Of a stretch of 64,000 bases of DNA, positions 16,884 to 26,289 are shown piece after piece; position 1 is the first letter of the stretch; every line of letters starts with the position of its first letter. The translations under genes were made by a program, and so were the position numbers. The DNA comes from Brasilonema angustatum HA4187-MV1 (lineage in GTDB: Bacteria; Cyanobacteriota; Cyanobacteriia; Cyanobacteriales; Nostocaceae), in the NCBI GenBank assembly GCA_019359695.1, contig JAHHGV010000001.1, forward strand, positions 310,001 to 374,000. Reading direction: 5' to 3'. The notes beneath the pieces were generated by a model. That model did not search any database. It was not told the origin of the DNA and was given only the letters and a program-made list of their open reading frames with translations.

Positions 16884-17151
16884 TTCTAAATTATAGTTTC
16901 TTGATTTCTCAGCTTTCCACGGTTCACAACCCAACTATGCCATATTTTCAGGATGAGCAGACTATGACTACCAACGACTAATATAAAAAGCAATGACATA
17001 GCAGAAATAGCCATTTATGTCAAACTAAATTATAGAAGCTAGTAGGTTGGGGAGCCACCGCCGTGGACGGGTTCCCCGGCTTGAGGCGAGTGGCGTTTGA
17101 CGCAAGGAAACCCAACATTTTCCAAAACCAACGATTTTTAAGCAATAACCT
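16884..17151. repeat. intergenic dispersed repeat (GTAGGTTGGG type)
   Basis: About 17037-17120 holds a GCTAGTAGGTTGGGGAGCC...GGAAACCCAAC repeat with inverted ends (GTTGGG / CCCAAC) and a CCGCCGTGGACGG core. A related GTAGGTTGGG...CCCAAC element lies at 50500-50530. No gene is visible. Confidence 0.6.
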
Positions 17152-17321
17152 AAGAGGATGTTTGAAAAGCGAATAGAATTCGCTACTACACAAGCAAAGT
17201 CCACCTCCGTGGACTAATGGAAAATTAAAGGTTTTTAACCCACGAAGGTGGGTTTTGTCTGTATAGCCGCGACTTCCAGTCGCTAAGGCAAGGAATAAAT
17301 TAGACTTTTCAAACAACCTCT
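17152..17321. mobile_element. MITE-like element, family C
   Basis: An element of about 170 bp with inverted ends AGAGGATGTTTGAAAAG (about 17153-17169) and CTTTTCAAACAACCTCT (17305-17321). The interior holds two hairpins (GTCCACCTCCGTGGAC, AACCCACGAAGGTGGGTT) and no ORF. The left-end sequence recurs at the IS5-family remnant (42460), so the two may share transposase ends. Its right end supplies the stop codon of the VirB10-like gene. Confidence 0.65.
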
Positions 17322-19158
17322 AAAACCGCGTTATTTGATTAGCAACGACTTCAACCTGTGTACCCGCTGGCAAATACCAAACGTTACTTTTTTGAATCAT
17401 CTCGTTGATTGCTTGTTGGTTACGCTGGTTAAGTTGGGGTACAAGAGCATTCATTCCGCCTTCTAAAACACCCGCAGGGATGTTTCTTGGTTGTATGGTT
17501 TCGTTATAATAGCAACTATAATAACTACCAGGATTATTAACCCGCTGGTTCTGACAATCAGGATCTGTTCTAATCTTTGTCTCAGGACGGTTAAGTATCT
17601 CCCCTATTTTCCCAGCACCTCCCAAACCGAATATGAATGTGTCCATACCTGAAATCTTTCCGGATTTATCAGGATATTTCTTGGCAAGTAATGGTCTTCC
17701 GCCAGGTGCGCGAACTTTCATTGCACTTTGACGTAGGCGAGTTTCTGTGAGATTACTTTTATTTTGAGAAACAACTGAAACGACTGTTAGGTTAAACATT
17801 CCGGTTTCAGAAACTTGGTCAAGTTGAGCTAATAATTCAGTATTTGCAGGTAGTGCGATCGCCCCATCTACAGACTTTAATGGTTGCTGTAGACGCACGA
17901 CAAATTGACTATCATTCTTATTATTATTATTGTTATTACTATTACTACTACTATAATTACTATTACTTCCTATTCTATTTGATTCCCCAAATATAGCCGT
18001 TGCTAACACAGCTTTGGCACTAGTTCCTACCGCAATAGATTTACCAGTATACTGAGTAGTTTGGTTTGTTGTTTCTGGTGTCTGTTGAGGATTTGCTGTT
18101 GTATTTGTCCGATTTGGAACAGGTAAAGTTTGTACATTATCTCTAGCCCTGGAATTCAATTGAGAACCCAAAGTAGATGGAGGGGAACTTGTTACTCTTG
18201 GTAGGGTTGGTGTTGGAGTGGGAGTAGCTGTTGGAGTGGGAGTGGCTGTTGGAGTGGGTATTGATAAAGACAAGGGAATTTGTGCTAACTCCGATGGCTT
18301 TAATCCTGGAGTTGATAACTCAAAGGATGGAGATATTGAGGGTTTAGCTGTTGGTTGAGGAGTCTGCCGAATAGGTTGAGGAGTCTGCTGCTGAGGAGGC
18401 TGAGTATAAGTTGGTTTTGGCTGCTGGGCTACAACACGTTGAGGAACTCTGACAATTCGTTCGACAACACGAGGTACGTAAACAGTTTGTGCTGGTGTGG
18501 GTACTCTTTGGATCACCACCCGCGTGACAGTTTGTGGTCTAATTCTTGGTTGTGCTGGAGTTGGTTTTGGCTGAGTTTGAGTAGGTCTTACAGTTTTTAA
18601 CTGAAGCTGTGCTAATTTCACAGCTTTTGCTTGTTCAGCTAATGCTAGTTTTGTTTTTAATATCTCAATTTCTTGTTCTGGTTTTAATTGCTGTATTTTG
18701 TTCGATTCATTCTCCTTACGAGTTATTTGTGGAAAATTCTTTGGCGCTTGTTTGTTTGTTCCACTCATCAGTTGAGTCAGAAACGCACCTGCTACCAAAG
18801 CCACACTTAGGGTAGCAGCACCCACCACACCTACCTTGGCAAAAGGGTTAGATGACAATGCTTGTTTTGTTTTCTGTGAGGATGGATGAGAAGGTGGTGG
18901 TTCGTCAGGATTACTACTAGCAGTCTCTGAAGGACTACTTTCCGGATGAGATGGGGGAAATTGTTCTTCTAAACCAACTAAATTAGCCATTCGTTGATGC
19001 CAATCTGATGGTTGTACTTCATCCGAATGATGGTTGTTAGATTCCGGCTGTGAATTATTATGATTGTTATGATTATTATGATTGTTATTGTTAGAATTAT
19101 TGGAATTATGAGAGTTCGGTAGGTTGTTCATTGGTGTCTTTCCTTTCGCTAGGGGCAT
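17320..19158 (-). CDS. VirB10/TrbI-like T4SS protein
   Basis: 612 residues. An Asn/His-rich cytoplasmic N-terminus is followed by one membrane segment (VGVVGAATLSVALVAGAFL, about 110-130), a coiled segment, and a long Pro/Thr/Gln-rich periplasmic region with TPTATPTPT repeats. The globular C-terminus (about 370-612) contains GTSAKAVLATAI and the ending VWYLPAGTQVEVVANQITRF. This is the domain order of VirB10/TrbI, which spans both membranes in type IV secretion. Poly-Asn stretches encoded by trinucleotide tracts (about 17920-17970) may be unstable. It overlaps the upstream gene by 10 bp and is last in an eight-gene operon. Its stop TAG (17320-17322) lies in a MITE end, so the original C-terminus may have been altered. 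Confidence 0.65.
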   Translation of the reverse strand: MPLAKGKTPMNNLPNSHNSNNSNNNNHNNHNNHNNSQPESNNHHSDEVQPSDWHQRMANLVGLEEQFPPSHPESSPSETASSNPDEPPPSHPSSQKTKQALSSNPFAKVGVVGAATLSVALVAGAFLTQLMSGTNKQAPKNFPQITRKENESNKIQQLKPEQEIEILKTKLALAEQAKAVKLAQLQLKTVRPTQTQPKPTPAQPRIRPQTVTRVVIQRVPTPAQTVYVPRVVERIVRVPQRVVAQQPKPTYTQPPQQQTPQPIRQTPQPTAKPSISPSFELSTPGLKPSELAQIPLSLSIPTPTATPTPTATPTPTPTLPRVTSSPPSTLGSQLNSRARDNVQTLPVPNRTNTTANPQQTPETTNQTTQYTGKSIAVGTSAKAVLATAIFGESNRIGSNSNYSSSNSNNNNNNKNDSQFVVRLQQPLKSVDGAIALPANTELLAQLDQVSETGMFNLTVVSVVSQNKSNLTETRLRQSAMKVRAPGGRPLLAKKYPDKSGKISGMDTFIFGLGGAGKIGEILNRPETKIRTDPDCQNQRVNNPGSYYSCYYNETIQPRNIPAGVLEGGMNALVPQLNQRNQQAINEMIQKSNVWYLPAGTQVEVVANQITRF

Positions 19159-19826
19159 TTTTTTTGTTGAATGTCACAAATATTCGCAACTTCTAACCTC
19201 GCTTCATTAAGACGGTATATTGCTGAGTATAAAGGATTTTCTACATTTGGAATAGAAATGGCTTGTGTGTCTAACGCCCGAATCAATATTTTCTTATTAA
19301 AAGGAATTGCCTCCCCGTCTTTGCTATTATAACCTGCGAAAATCAAGCGATTAGCAACGATTTCTAATTGCCATAGACCATCTGCTATTTTTTCTGGTTG
19401 AGAAATTCTGCGAATCAATAATAAGCTTTCTGCATTTCCACCAGGATTGGCTAAAACACTTTTAGGAATTCCCTGTGTCGTTTCCACTTCAAATCTTCGT
19501 CTGGCATCACCAGATAAAAGTTCGGAAGTTGCTTGCCAAACTATTTGCGGTGGTTGTTTGTCTGACCAAGTAAACATCATGGTCATTGTTTCACCAACAA
19601 AACGCCGAATCGTTTCTGGGTTGCGTTCTAAATTTTCTTGGGAACCTATTGTGATGGCACGACCATCAACAAGTTGCACTAAACTTTGTGGTAATTGACC
19701 ACTCAGCCTTTTGAGCATAGACTGGTGAAACATCAGCAACAATATAGTTAACACATTCAACCCAAATGTTGCGACAACGAACACAGGCAGAAAATTATTT
19801 TTCTTATTTTTTTGATTAAATAGCAT
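19149..19826 (-). CDS. VirB8/TraE-like membrane protein, paralogue 2
   Basis: 225 residues: one N-terminal membrane helix (FVVATFGLNVLTILLLMF, about 17-35) and a periplasmic domain with LVQLVDGRAITIGSQEN and ETIRRFVGETMTMMFTWSDK. The same block occurs in the upstream gene (LTFVQLVDGKVVSQTD...PEVIRQFVAKTMAAMFNWSG), so the two are tandem paralogues. Size, topology and place in the operon fit VirB8/TraE-type scaffold proteins, though sequence recognition alone is weak. The gap to its paralogue is 13 bp, and it overlaps the VirB10-like gene by 10 bp. Confidence 0.6.
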   Translation of the reverse strand: MLFNQKNKKNNFLPVFVVATFGLNVLTILLLMFHQSMLKRLSGQLPQSLVQLVDGRAITIGSQENLERNPETIRRFVGETMTMMFTWSDKQPPQIVWQATSELLSGDARRRFEVETTQGIPKSVLANPGGNAESLLLIRRISQPEKIADGLWQLEIVANRLIFAGYNSKDGEAIPFNKKILIRALDTQAISIPNVENPLYSAIYRLNEARLEVANICDIQQKKCP

Positions 19827-19839
19827 TATCTTGTTCTAC

Positions 19840-20676
19840 CTATCGTGTAAAGCTACCAGAATTAAGAATATCTCCACAGCGTTGAGACTGACTTTTTGAC
19901 GAAGAATCATAGCCATTGGTTAGACAGAAATCACTGACTTCGTAAATTTCTAACTTTTGGGCGCGGACACTATAGACAGCTTTCTGCAATGGAGTCAGAC
20001 CGTTTGATAGAGGATGTCCATAAGAATCTACAGATCTTACTAAAAAATCCTTATTAAAAGGAGTTAATAACTTTTTATTGTCAGTACGTCTCACCTGCAC
20101 AATATTAGCAACCATACCAACTCGCCATTGACCTGGCGCAATTTTTTCCGGAGGATAAACTCGTTGGATAACTAACTGTCCTGTTAAAGCTTGCTTATTG
20201 TTTTGAGAAAAAATTTCTAGCGGTGTCATATCCGCAATTTGTGCCAAAAAACCTTGACGAAAATCTTCTGAAAGTGCAAAACTCGCTACCCAACTACTGG
20301 TAGAAACTTTTTTTGTCAAACCTTGTAAAGTCTTAACAGGTATTCCGGTATCAAGTTTCGGATTAGTTGCTTCTTCAACAGTTGCTGGTGGAAGTGTTCC
20401 AGACCAGTTGAACATCGCCGCCATTGTTTTAGCAACAAATTGGCGAATGACTTCCGGTTCTCGTTCAAGAGTGTCCGTTTGAGAAACTACTTTACCATCA
20501 ACAAGTTGGACAAACGTCAGAGGTTTTTTATGAATGAGACCGTAGATACGTAAACCTTCAAATAATAAGAAAATTGCTGCCAATAAATGTAGACTGAAGG
20601 TAAAAATAGCAAAGAGCGTTAAAAGATTGATAGAGGACTTTTTTTCTTGTAATAACTTGGTCATAATGCTAGTCAC
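19840..20676 (-). CDS. VirB8/TraE-like membrane protein, paralogue 1
   Basis: 278 residues; ATG 20664 (MTKLLQEK) is an alternative start. One membrane helix at about 18-42 (LLTLFAIFTFSLHLLAAIFL) is followed by a periplasmic domain sharing LVDGK, REPEVIRQFVAKTMAAMFNWSG and a C-terminal FNKDFLVRSVDS block with the downstream paralogue. It is larger by about 50 residues, mainly a middle insertion and a Cys-containing tail. It probably forms hetero-oligomers in the inner-membrane platform. A MITE (20750-20880) lies between it and the VirB6-like gene. Confidence 0.6.
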   Translation of the reverse strand: MTSIMTKLLQEKKSSINLLTLFAIFTFSLHLLAAIFLLFEGLRIYGLIHKKPLTFVQLVDGKVVSQTDTLEREPEVIRQFVAKTMAAMFNWSGTLPPATVEEATNPKLDTGIPVKTLQGLTKKVSTSSWVASFALSEDFRQGFLAQIADMTPLEIFSQNNKQALTGQLVIQRVYPPEKIAPGQWRVGMVANIVQVRRTDNKKLLTPFNKDFLVRSVDSYGHPLSNGLTPLQKAVYSVRAQKLEIYEVSDFCLTNGYDSSSKSQSQRCGDILNSGSFTR

Positions 20677-20749
20677 CTCAGGGTTATTTCATTTTTATAG
20701 CCCCATAGCCCACCCGGAAATGAATTTACCGGCTAATAATTCAAGTCCC

Positions 20750-20880
20750 AATACGGTTCGATTAGCTTGTTTCTCTCAAGGGAGATCCCCCCAACCCCCC
20801 TTAAAAAGGGGGGCTATTTTACCTCTTTACCCCCTTTTTAAGGGGGTCGCCGCAGGCGGGGGGATCTTATCCGAACCGTA
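20750..20880. mobile_element. MITE-like element, family B, copy 2
   Basis: AATACGGTTCG at the left and CGAACCGTA at the right enclose an AGATCCCCCCAACCCCCCTT / AAGGGGGTCGCCGCAGGCGG inverted structure. It is inserted between two T4SS genes without breaking either reading frame; it could act as a transcriptional attenuator within the operon. Confidence 0.8.
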
Positions 20881-20885
20881 CTTTT

Positions 20886-21935
20886 CTAAACTTTTTCCTG
20901 TACCCATACAGCAGTATTGCTGATGCCGTTGAAAACGGCAAATCCTCCAGCAGCAGCCAAAGCTAAAGACATAATCGGTGCGAGAACTCCTAACAGAATC
21001 AGAAACCACATTAAGTCTGGATCAGCATCGAGATTTTGTGCAGGACCATTCACAATCACTGCGGCTGATATGACAGCAACAATATTGAAAGAAATCTTGG
21101 CAATACCCATAGACAATAATCCCGTAAGCCATGCAAAAATAGGTTTACCAGCGACTGGTAGCAAAGACCCTCCTACTGCTACAGGTCCTAAAGCTGCTAT
21201 CAGTAACATTGCCACTTCTATTAAGTTTTGAAAAGCAGACTGTAAGGAAACTAAAAGATTTTTGATAATTGTTTGAGTTGTGGAACCCAACAGAGAGTTA
21301 AAACTGAATTCTGCTACATTCCCAGTGGTGATCACTATCTGATTAACTTTCAGTTCAAGTCTGTCTATCCAAGGTTGGAGACCGTATATATTTCTGTACT
21401 GTTGTAAGAGGACATCTATTTTCTCTTTTGCTTTAATCAAACAATTAATTTGTTGTTGACCTGTGAGAGACTGACAAGGACGCAATAAACCACCAACAAC
21501 TTCTTCAGCAACAGTCATATTCAGTGCTTGCTGATAAGTTTGATTGACATCAGCTGCTTCTACAACTTGCTGATTGATTGTGTTGAGAAAATCTCTTAAT
21601 CCCAGTGTCAAATTAGACAATGCAGTGCCATTGCCTGGATTAGCGAGTAAGATGACTACTATAAAAGGCCAAATCAAAGCAGATAGAGGACGAGAATATT
21701 CATTATTCAGGACATCTCTAATCCATTGCGCCATGAAGAAAAGCAAGGTTCCTACGGCAAAGAAAATACCTAAATTGGTGAGTGCACCGTATAAGTTATT
21801 TTTCGTGTTATTTTGTAATAAATCAATCCACTGTTTATCCCAACCCTCAGCAATAGTTTGTGCAGTCACGACACCATTTGTTAAAACATTACTGGTGTCC
21901 AGTTGAGAAAAAATATAGAGATGAGAAAGCCACAT
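20886..21935 (-). CDS. VirB6/TrbL-like polytopic membrane protein
   Basis: 349 residues with about six to seven hydrophobic segments: LTNLGIFFAVGTLLFFMAQW, ALIWPFIVVILLANP, VAMLLIAALGPVAVGG, GLLSMGIAKISFNIVAVISA, and LMWFLILLGVLAPIMSLAL running into AAAGGFAVFNG. There is a large extracytoplasmic loop between about 95 and 215 containing CQSLTGQQQINCLIK, with two Cys likely bridged. The topology and the P-x-G-rich membrane core match VirB6/TrbL channel components. It lies between the secreted VirB5-like and the VirB8-like genes, as in other T4SS operons. Confidence 0.6.
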   Translation of the reverse strand: MWLSHLYIFSQLDTSNVLTNGVVTAQTIAEGWDKQWIDLLQNNTKNNLYGALTNLGIFFAVGTLLFFMAQWIRDVLNNEYSRPLSALIWPFIVVILLANPGNGTALSNLTLGLRDFLNTINQQVVEAADVNQTYQQALNMTVAEEVVGGLLRPCQSLTGQQQINCLIKAKEKIDVLLQQYRNIYGLQPWIDRLELKVNQIVITTGNVAEFSFNSLLGSTTQTIIKNLLVSLQSAFQNLIEVAMLLIAALGPVAVGGSLLPVAGKPIFAWLTGLLSMGIAKISFNIVAVISAAVIVNGPAQNLDADPDLMWFLILLGVLAPIMSLALAAAGGFAVFNGISNTAVWVQEKV

Positions 21936-21984
21936 TTTTTCACCATCACTTGAGCTTGATTCCTTATATGCTGCGAGAGCATCC

Positions 21985-22200
21985 TAATTTTACAAGAATG
22001 TGTTTGTCATTGCGAATGAAGCGTAAGCGCAAAGCGCACGCTAAGAGCTAACGCGCAGCGTGTCCCCTTGGGACTCAGCGGAATGAAGCAATCGCAACAT
22101 CCCTACTTTGTGATTGCTTCGCTCCACTATGTTGTGTATGCCCTCCGGGCACGCTGCGCTAACGCAATGGCAAATTATGTTTTTACACATTTGAAATGCT
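21985..22200. repeat. dispersed palindromic repeat mosaic
   Basis: The modules GCGTAAGCGCAAAGCGCACG, AACGCGCAGCGTGTCCCC, GGAATGAAGCAATCGCAA, TTGCTTCGCTCCAC and CCCTCCGGGCACGCTGCGCT follow each other between two T4SS genes. They are related to the block at 6038-6165. It is non-coding and strongly hairpin-forming. Confidence 0.65.
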
Positions 22201-22202
22201 CC

Positions 22203-23144
22203 TTATGGTGCTGTCAAGGGAGAAGGGATATTCTCTGAGGAAGGAGGATTAGTTTCTGTAGGAGAAGGATTAGTTTCTGAAGCAGGAGGATTACTTTCTG
22301 AACCAAGATTAGTTTGTAAAGGAAGAGGGTTACCGCTTTTTCTAAACAAATCTGTTTGAGAAGTGACTCGTAAAAGTCGTGCGACTTCTGCCGATGTACC
22401 GACTCTTCTGGCACGATTCGCCTCATTCATTTGCTGGGAGATATCTGCTAAATTCAAGTTGGAATATTGTATGTCATTACGCAGTTGGATTGTATTTCCT
22501 AGGGTTTCACCCATCATCTTGGATTGATCTGCTTGAAGCCTGAAATTTTGATATAACACGCTTAATAAACTTTTAGTTACCACACAGGTGGGATCCTGCC
22601 CCATCGTCGTTATCCCGGCATTACTATTAGTGGACATGCAGCTTTCTCGTTGTGCACTATTGTTTTCCATATCAGCTTTTCGAGTTAATTCATTGACTTT
22701 TTTAACAGCGTTCTCAGTATCCTGTAGCTTACCTTTTAACCGAGTTTGTCCATCTCTCCCGAAAACACCTTCAACTGCACCACGGGTAATATATCGATTA
22801 ATTTCACCACTCACCTCTTTACCATATACTGCTGGATTATTCTCAAACTTATCCGAAACAGAGTACTGAGTAATCTGGTCGCGAGTATACTGACTAGCAT
22901 AATTAGGATTAGGAAGATTGAGATCACCTGATGAACTTGTGATTGCTGATTGTGTCTGAAGTTCTACAGGGTTTAAAGTCTCTGAAATATTGTTTGTAAT
23001 ATAATTTGTAAAATCAGTTGTGTACAATTGAAAATCAGTCCAAACGGTTCCCAATTCTGCTATGGCTGGTAAGGTTCCTAAAAATGCCACGGCAAAAAAA
23101 GAAGTCATGATGATTTGAGGTTTGGCAATTTTTTTGAGCATCAT
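22203..23144 (-). CDS. secreted VirB5-like T4SS component
   Basis: 313 residues. A signal peptide (MLKKIAKPQIIMTSFFAVAF, cleavage near PAIAE) is followed by a mainly helical mature region with KLQDTENAVKKVNELTRKAD, a Cys pair (RESCMS...PTCVV) and SVLYQNFRLQADQSKMMGET. The tail is a Ser/Pro/Asn/Glu low-complexity repeat (ETNPS, SSENIPS). Helical, exported proteins between VirB4 and VirB6 genes are usually VirB5-type minor pilus or adhesin proteins; that is the reading here, based on place and topology rather than clear homology. Confidence 0.55.
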   Translation of the reverse strand: MMLKKIAKPQIIMTSFFAVAFLGTLPAIAELGTVWTDFQLYTTDFTNYITNNISETLNPVELQTQSAITSSSGDLNLPNPNYASQYTRDQITQYSVSDKFENNPAVYGKEVSGEINRYITRGAVEGVFGRDGQTRLKGKLQDTENAVKKVNELTRKADMENNSAQRESCMSTNSNAGITTMGQDPTCVVTKSLLSVLYQNFRLQADQSKMMGETLGNTIQLRNDIQYSNLNLADISQQMNEANRARRVGTSAEVARLLRVTSQTDLFRKSGNPLPLQTNLGSESNPPASETNPSPTETNPPSSENIPSPLTAP

Positions 23145-23541
23145 ATTAGCTTCGGTTTAATGACTTGCTATTCTCTTGGTGGATGTTTGAGAAGTATTTT
23201 TCTGTCATTATGAGTGGAGGTAAGCGGAAGGCATTGGTGTTGATTTAACGTTGAATTTTTTATCCTGCGTTGGTTTTACCCCTCCCCACTCGCTTCGCTC
23301 AAATTCAAAATTATCAATTCAAAATTCAAAATGAAGAATTCTTTTTTTTGAACTTTGAATTTTGAACTTTGAATTAAGCGCAGGGGAGGGGAGGTTTTAC
23401 CTCACGCCGTAAATCTGTTTCCCCAACCCACGCCACTTGCGTGACTGTCGGGAGATCCCCCCAACCCCCCTTAAAAAGGGGGGCTATTTTACCTATTTAC
23501 CCCATTTTTAAGGGGGTCGCCGCAGGCGGGGGGATCTCCCT
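23145..23541. repeat. intergenic repeats and MITE family B, copy 3
   Basis: About 400 bp inside the T4SS operon. AT-rich inverted strings (AATTCAAAATTCAAAAT and ATTTTGAACTTTGAATT) occupy 23290-23380. The MITE copy, GGGAGATCCCCCCAACCCCC to GGGGGGATCTCCC, fills 23450-23541 and touches the stop codon of the VirB4 gene. A lone GGGGAGGGG tract is at about 23385. No gene is seen. Confidence 0.7.
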
Positions 23542-26289
23542 TTAATAACCACGAATTGACCCGATCAATTGACGCGCAAAATGAGAAACCGCCTCAAATT
23601 TATCTCCATATCGTTGCATTGCTTGATTACGTGCAGCTTGTTCATCAGGATTATTCGCCACGACAGCTAACTGTTCGTAGCCTGGGTAATAACGACAGTA
23701 AGTATAAACGCCATTATCATCAAGCAGCCATTGACTATAAATATCTTCTTTACGAGGGAAAAAACCTTCTGACGCATTGCGAGCAATAATTTCGCGAGGA
23801 TATTTTAAGATATCTACGAAACTATCAACAGCAACGGGTTGAATCCGACCAATTAATCTTGTTGATAGGTTTTGCAGAATCTTAGAAGAAGCTTTAGATT
23901 TGGCGATTGTATCAGGATCTTGTCCTGATAAAATAACTCTTACCCCGGCTTTTGCTCCGTTCGCGCAAAGTCTACCTACCAAATCAGAAATTTGGTCGAA
24001 TTCAAACAGAATTGGTGCTTCATCAATAAAGAATATCGAGGCGGGACTACTCAAAGCACGTCGCAGTGCTGCAGAATAAGCACTTAAGGATAGCAATGCA
24101 GCATCTTCGTTATCTGATAAGTTTCTCAATGCAAAAACTAACAATTGAGCATCAGTTGGAAAACTCGAAGGTGCAGAAACAGCTTGTCCGACTCGACTTT
24201 CCACCCAGAAGCGCAAACGGAGATTGATAACTTCGAGTGCATCATCAATTCTGCCACCTATAGTATTCAGGTTAAGATGATCGCGCGAACAAAAGATGAT
24301 GAAATCTCTTAAAGTCGGAGTTTTTTGCCAAGCTTCAGTCCCAAATCCTTCTAATATCGCTGCATGATAGCGCTTTTGAATCCCCTCGTCGGCGAAGAAG
24401 GTATTTAAGGCTAAATTCAGAAGCGATCGCACTGTTTGCGCCAGCAGTTGATTACCAGTGGATGAACCCAGTACCATTGTCATCAACGCCGACTCAAGAA
24501 AAGCGGCGTAGTCTTGAAAGCGTTCTCGCTGTTCTTCTTCATTCAAGAACCGCAAGTCTGGCTGTTCAAACAAATTATTGGATTGTTTGGAAATATCAAA
24601 ATAAGCTCCTTTCTCTCCAACAAATTCTGTATAGTCGGTAAAGGTAGACGTACCATCTGGTTTCGGAAAGTCCAAGGCTACGACAGGCATATTATGTGCC
24701 AAAGCCTGGGTTAAAATTCCTGACACCAATACCGATTTACCCGCGCGAGTTGTGGCAAATAACGCTAAATTTTTGTGCTGGTTAAATAAATCTAAATGAA
24801 GTGGTGTTCCTCCTTCATCTGCAATTAATTCAAAGCCTTTGCGATCGCCCGCCCTCGTTGTTACCAAAGGTATCAATCCCCACACTTCATTTGTGAGATA
24901 CAATTGACGACGGTTGAAGGGTTTTGCTAACAGTATGTCCCAAACAATTGGCAGTGTCTGCAACCAAATTCTCCAAGCATATTCAGTTTCTCGAATAACT
25001 TGTGCCGGACGTTGAAAACAGTTTTCTATATACCTGCACGCCTCATCCAATTTCTCTCGGCTTTGGCGATGAACAAGAATAGCAATTCCTGTATAAATTG
25101 GCAACGCACCTTCATAAATTTGTTCTTGCGCCGCCACAGATTTTCTCAATTTTAATTGTGCGCCGACATCAATCGTATTACCTTTTTCTTGTGCAACTTT
25201 TGACGTTACATTCGATTGTTTCAGCACCCGTTGTAATGTCGTTTTGACTATCGCTGGATTCGCCGCCGTTAACTCACAAAAAATCTCCGTATCTACAATC
25301 GCATCCCTAGCAACCAGTTCCCATAAATAACGCAGTTGAGATGCTTTACTTTGCCATCCTCCCGGTTTTTCCAGAAACGTCATCACGCCAACATAGCGAT
25401 TTTTAATATTCACCCATTCACGGTCAGCAACAGGTACATCTGACTCCATCAATAAAGTGGTGCTATGGATATTTTCTAATAGTAATTTGCTGCTAGATAA
25501 ATCCGAATAAATTTCTTCATGAAGTCCCTTTTCATTTAAAACTAATAATTGGGGAATATCTATCGGTTCAGTACTATTAAATCGTCGCCAAGCTTCCTGC
25601 CATAAGTCAATTGCCGTCAACGCTTTAATATCCAAACCCCATTTGTTAGATAAAATCTGTTCCCAACGCCGAAATCCTTCAGTATAAGCATTAGAAATCA
25701 AAGTTTCTAATCGTTGGTTTTCTCTTTCTGCTGCTTCACCTTTAAATGATGACCACCAAGACTCAGCCCTTGCCAAAAACTTCTCAATCCAATCATCAGC
25801 AGCAGAAGCATCTGGTTCTACAGTATATGTTACATACACTCGCAGAAATTTTGGTTTTCGGATACCAGCGCGAGTCAGTTGTTGTGTTCTGGCTCTTTCA
25901 GAGGTCAGCAAGTACTGTATACTAGGCGATTGGGTTTTCTGTACAAGAGATGCGAGTTCTTGTTGGCGTTTTGTATCTGTAGAAAAAGACCCCAAATGAA
26001 AAGTCACTCTTTCTTCTGGTGGAAGGTCTTTTAAACCAGCTTCTATATTGTTACAAATTGTATCTATTTGCTCTGTTCTTAAAGTGGTATGAATGCCTCT
26101 GCATTCAAATCCAAAAACAAAGCAAAATCTATCTCTTTGGCTACCTTTGGTTAAAATGTAAGCACCAACATCTCTGCCATCAACTGCAATACGCAGCATG
26201 GTGGCAAGATTTAAAGCATCTTCAAAAGGTGTTAGTCTATTTTCTTGACCTGCGATCCCTACGCTTTGTTTTCCTATTTTTTCTTTCAT
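23542..26289 (-). CDS. VirB4/TraC-family T4SS ATPase
   Basis: 915 residues. The N-terminal half is the VirB4 non-catalytic domain. The P-loop FATTRAGKSVLVSG is at about 511-524, Walker B SIFFIDEAPILFEF is near 755, and a downstream arginine/glutamine-type motif is in VRVILSGQDPDT. VirB4 energises assembly and substrate transfer at the inner membrane base. The P-loop has the T-x-x-G-K-S form without the usual first glycine, common in this ATPase class. ATG 26289 overlaps the upstream gene by 53 bp; an internal start near residue 31 is conceivable. It is the best diagnostic gene of the operon. No VirD4, VirB11 or relaxase accompanies it here. Confidence 0.85.
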   Translation of the reverse strand: MKEKIGKQSVGIAGQENRLTPFEDALNLATMLRIAVDGRDVGAYILTKGSQRDRFCFVFGFECRGIHTTLRTEQIDTICNNIEAGLKDLPPEERVTFHLGSFSTDTKRQQELASLVQKTQSPSIQYLLTSERARTQQLTRAGIRKPKFLRVYVTYTVEPDASAADDWIEKFLARAESWWSSFKGEAAERENQRLETLISNAYTEGFRRWEQILSNKWGLDIKALTAIDLWQEAWRRFNSTEPIDIPQLLVLNEKGLHEEIYSDLSSSKLLLENIHSTTLLMESDVPVADREWVNIKNRYVGVMTFLEKPGGWQSKASQLRYLWELVARDAIVDTEIFCELTAANPAIVKTTLQRVLKQSNVTSKVAQEKGNTIDVGAQLKLRKSVAAQEQIYEGALPIYTGIAILVHRQSREKLDEACRYIENCFQRPAQVIRETEYAWRIWLQTLPIVWDILLAKPFNRRQLYLTNEVWGLIPLVTTRAGDRKGFELIADEGGTPLHLDLFNQHKNLALFATTRAGKSVLVSGILTQALAHNMPVVALDFPKPDGTSTFTDYTEFVGEKGAYFDISKQSNNLFEQPDLRFLNEEEQRERFQDYAAFLESALMTMVLGSSTGNQLLAQTVRSLLNLALNTFFADEGIQKRYHAAILEGFGTEAWQKTPTLRDFIIFCSRDHLNLNTIGGRIDDALEVINLRLRFWVESRVGQAVSAPSSFPTDAQLLVFALRNLSDNEDAALLSLSAYSAALRRALSSPASIFFIDEAPILFEFDQISDLVGRLCANGAKAGVRVILSGQDPDTIAKSKASSKILQNLSTRLIGRIQPVAVDSFVDILKYPREIIARNASEGFFPRKEDIYSQWLLDDNGVYTYCRYYPGYEQLAVVANNPDEQAARNQAMQRYGDKFEAVSHFARQLIGSIRGY

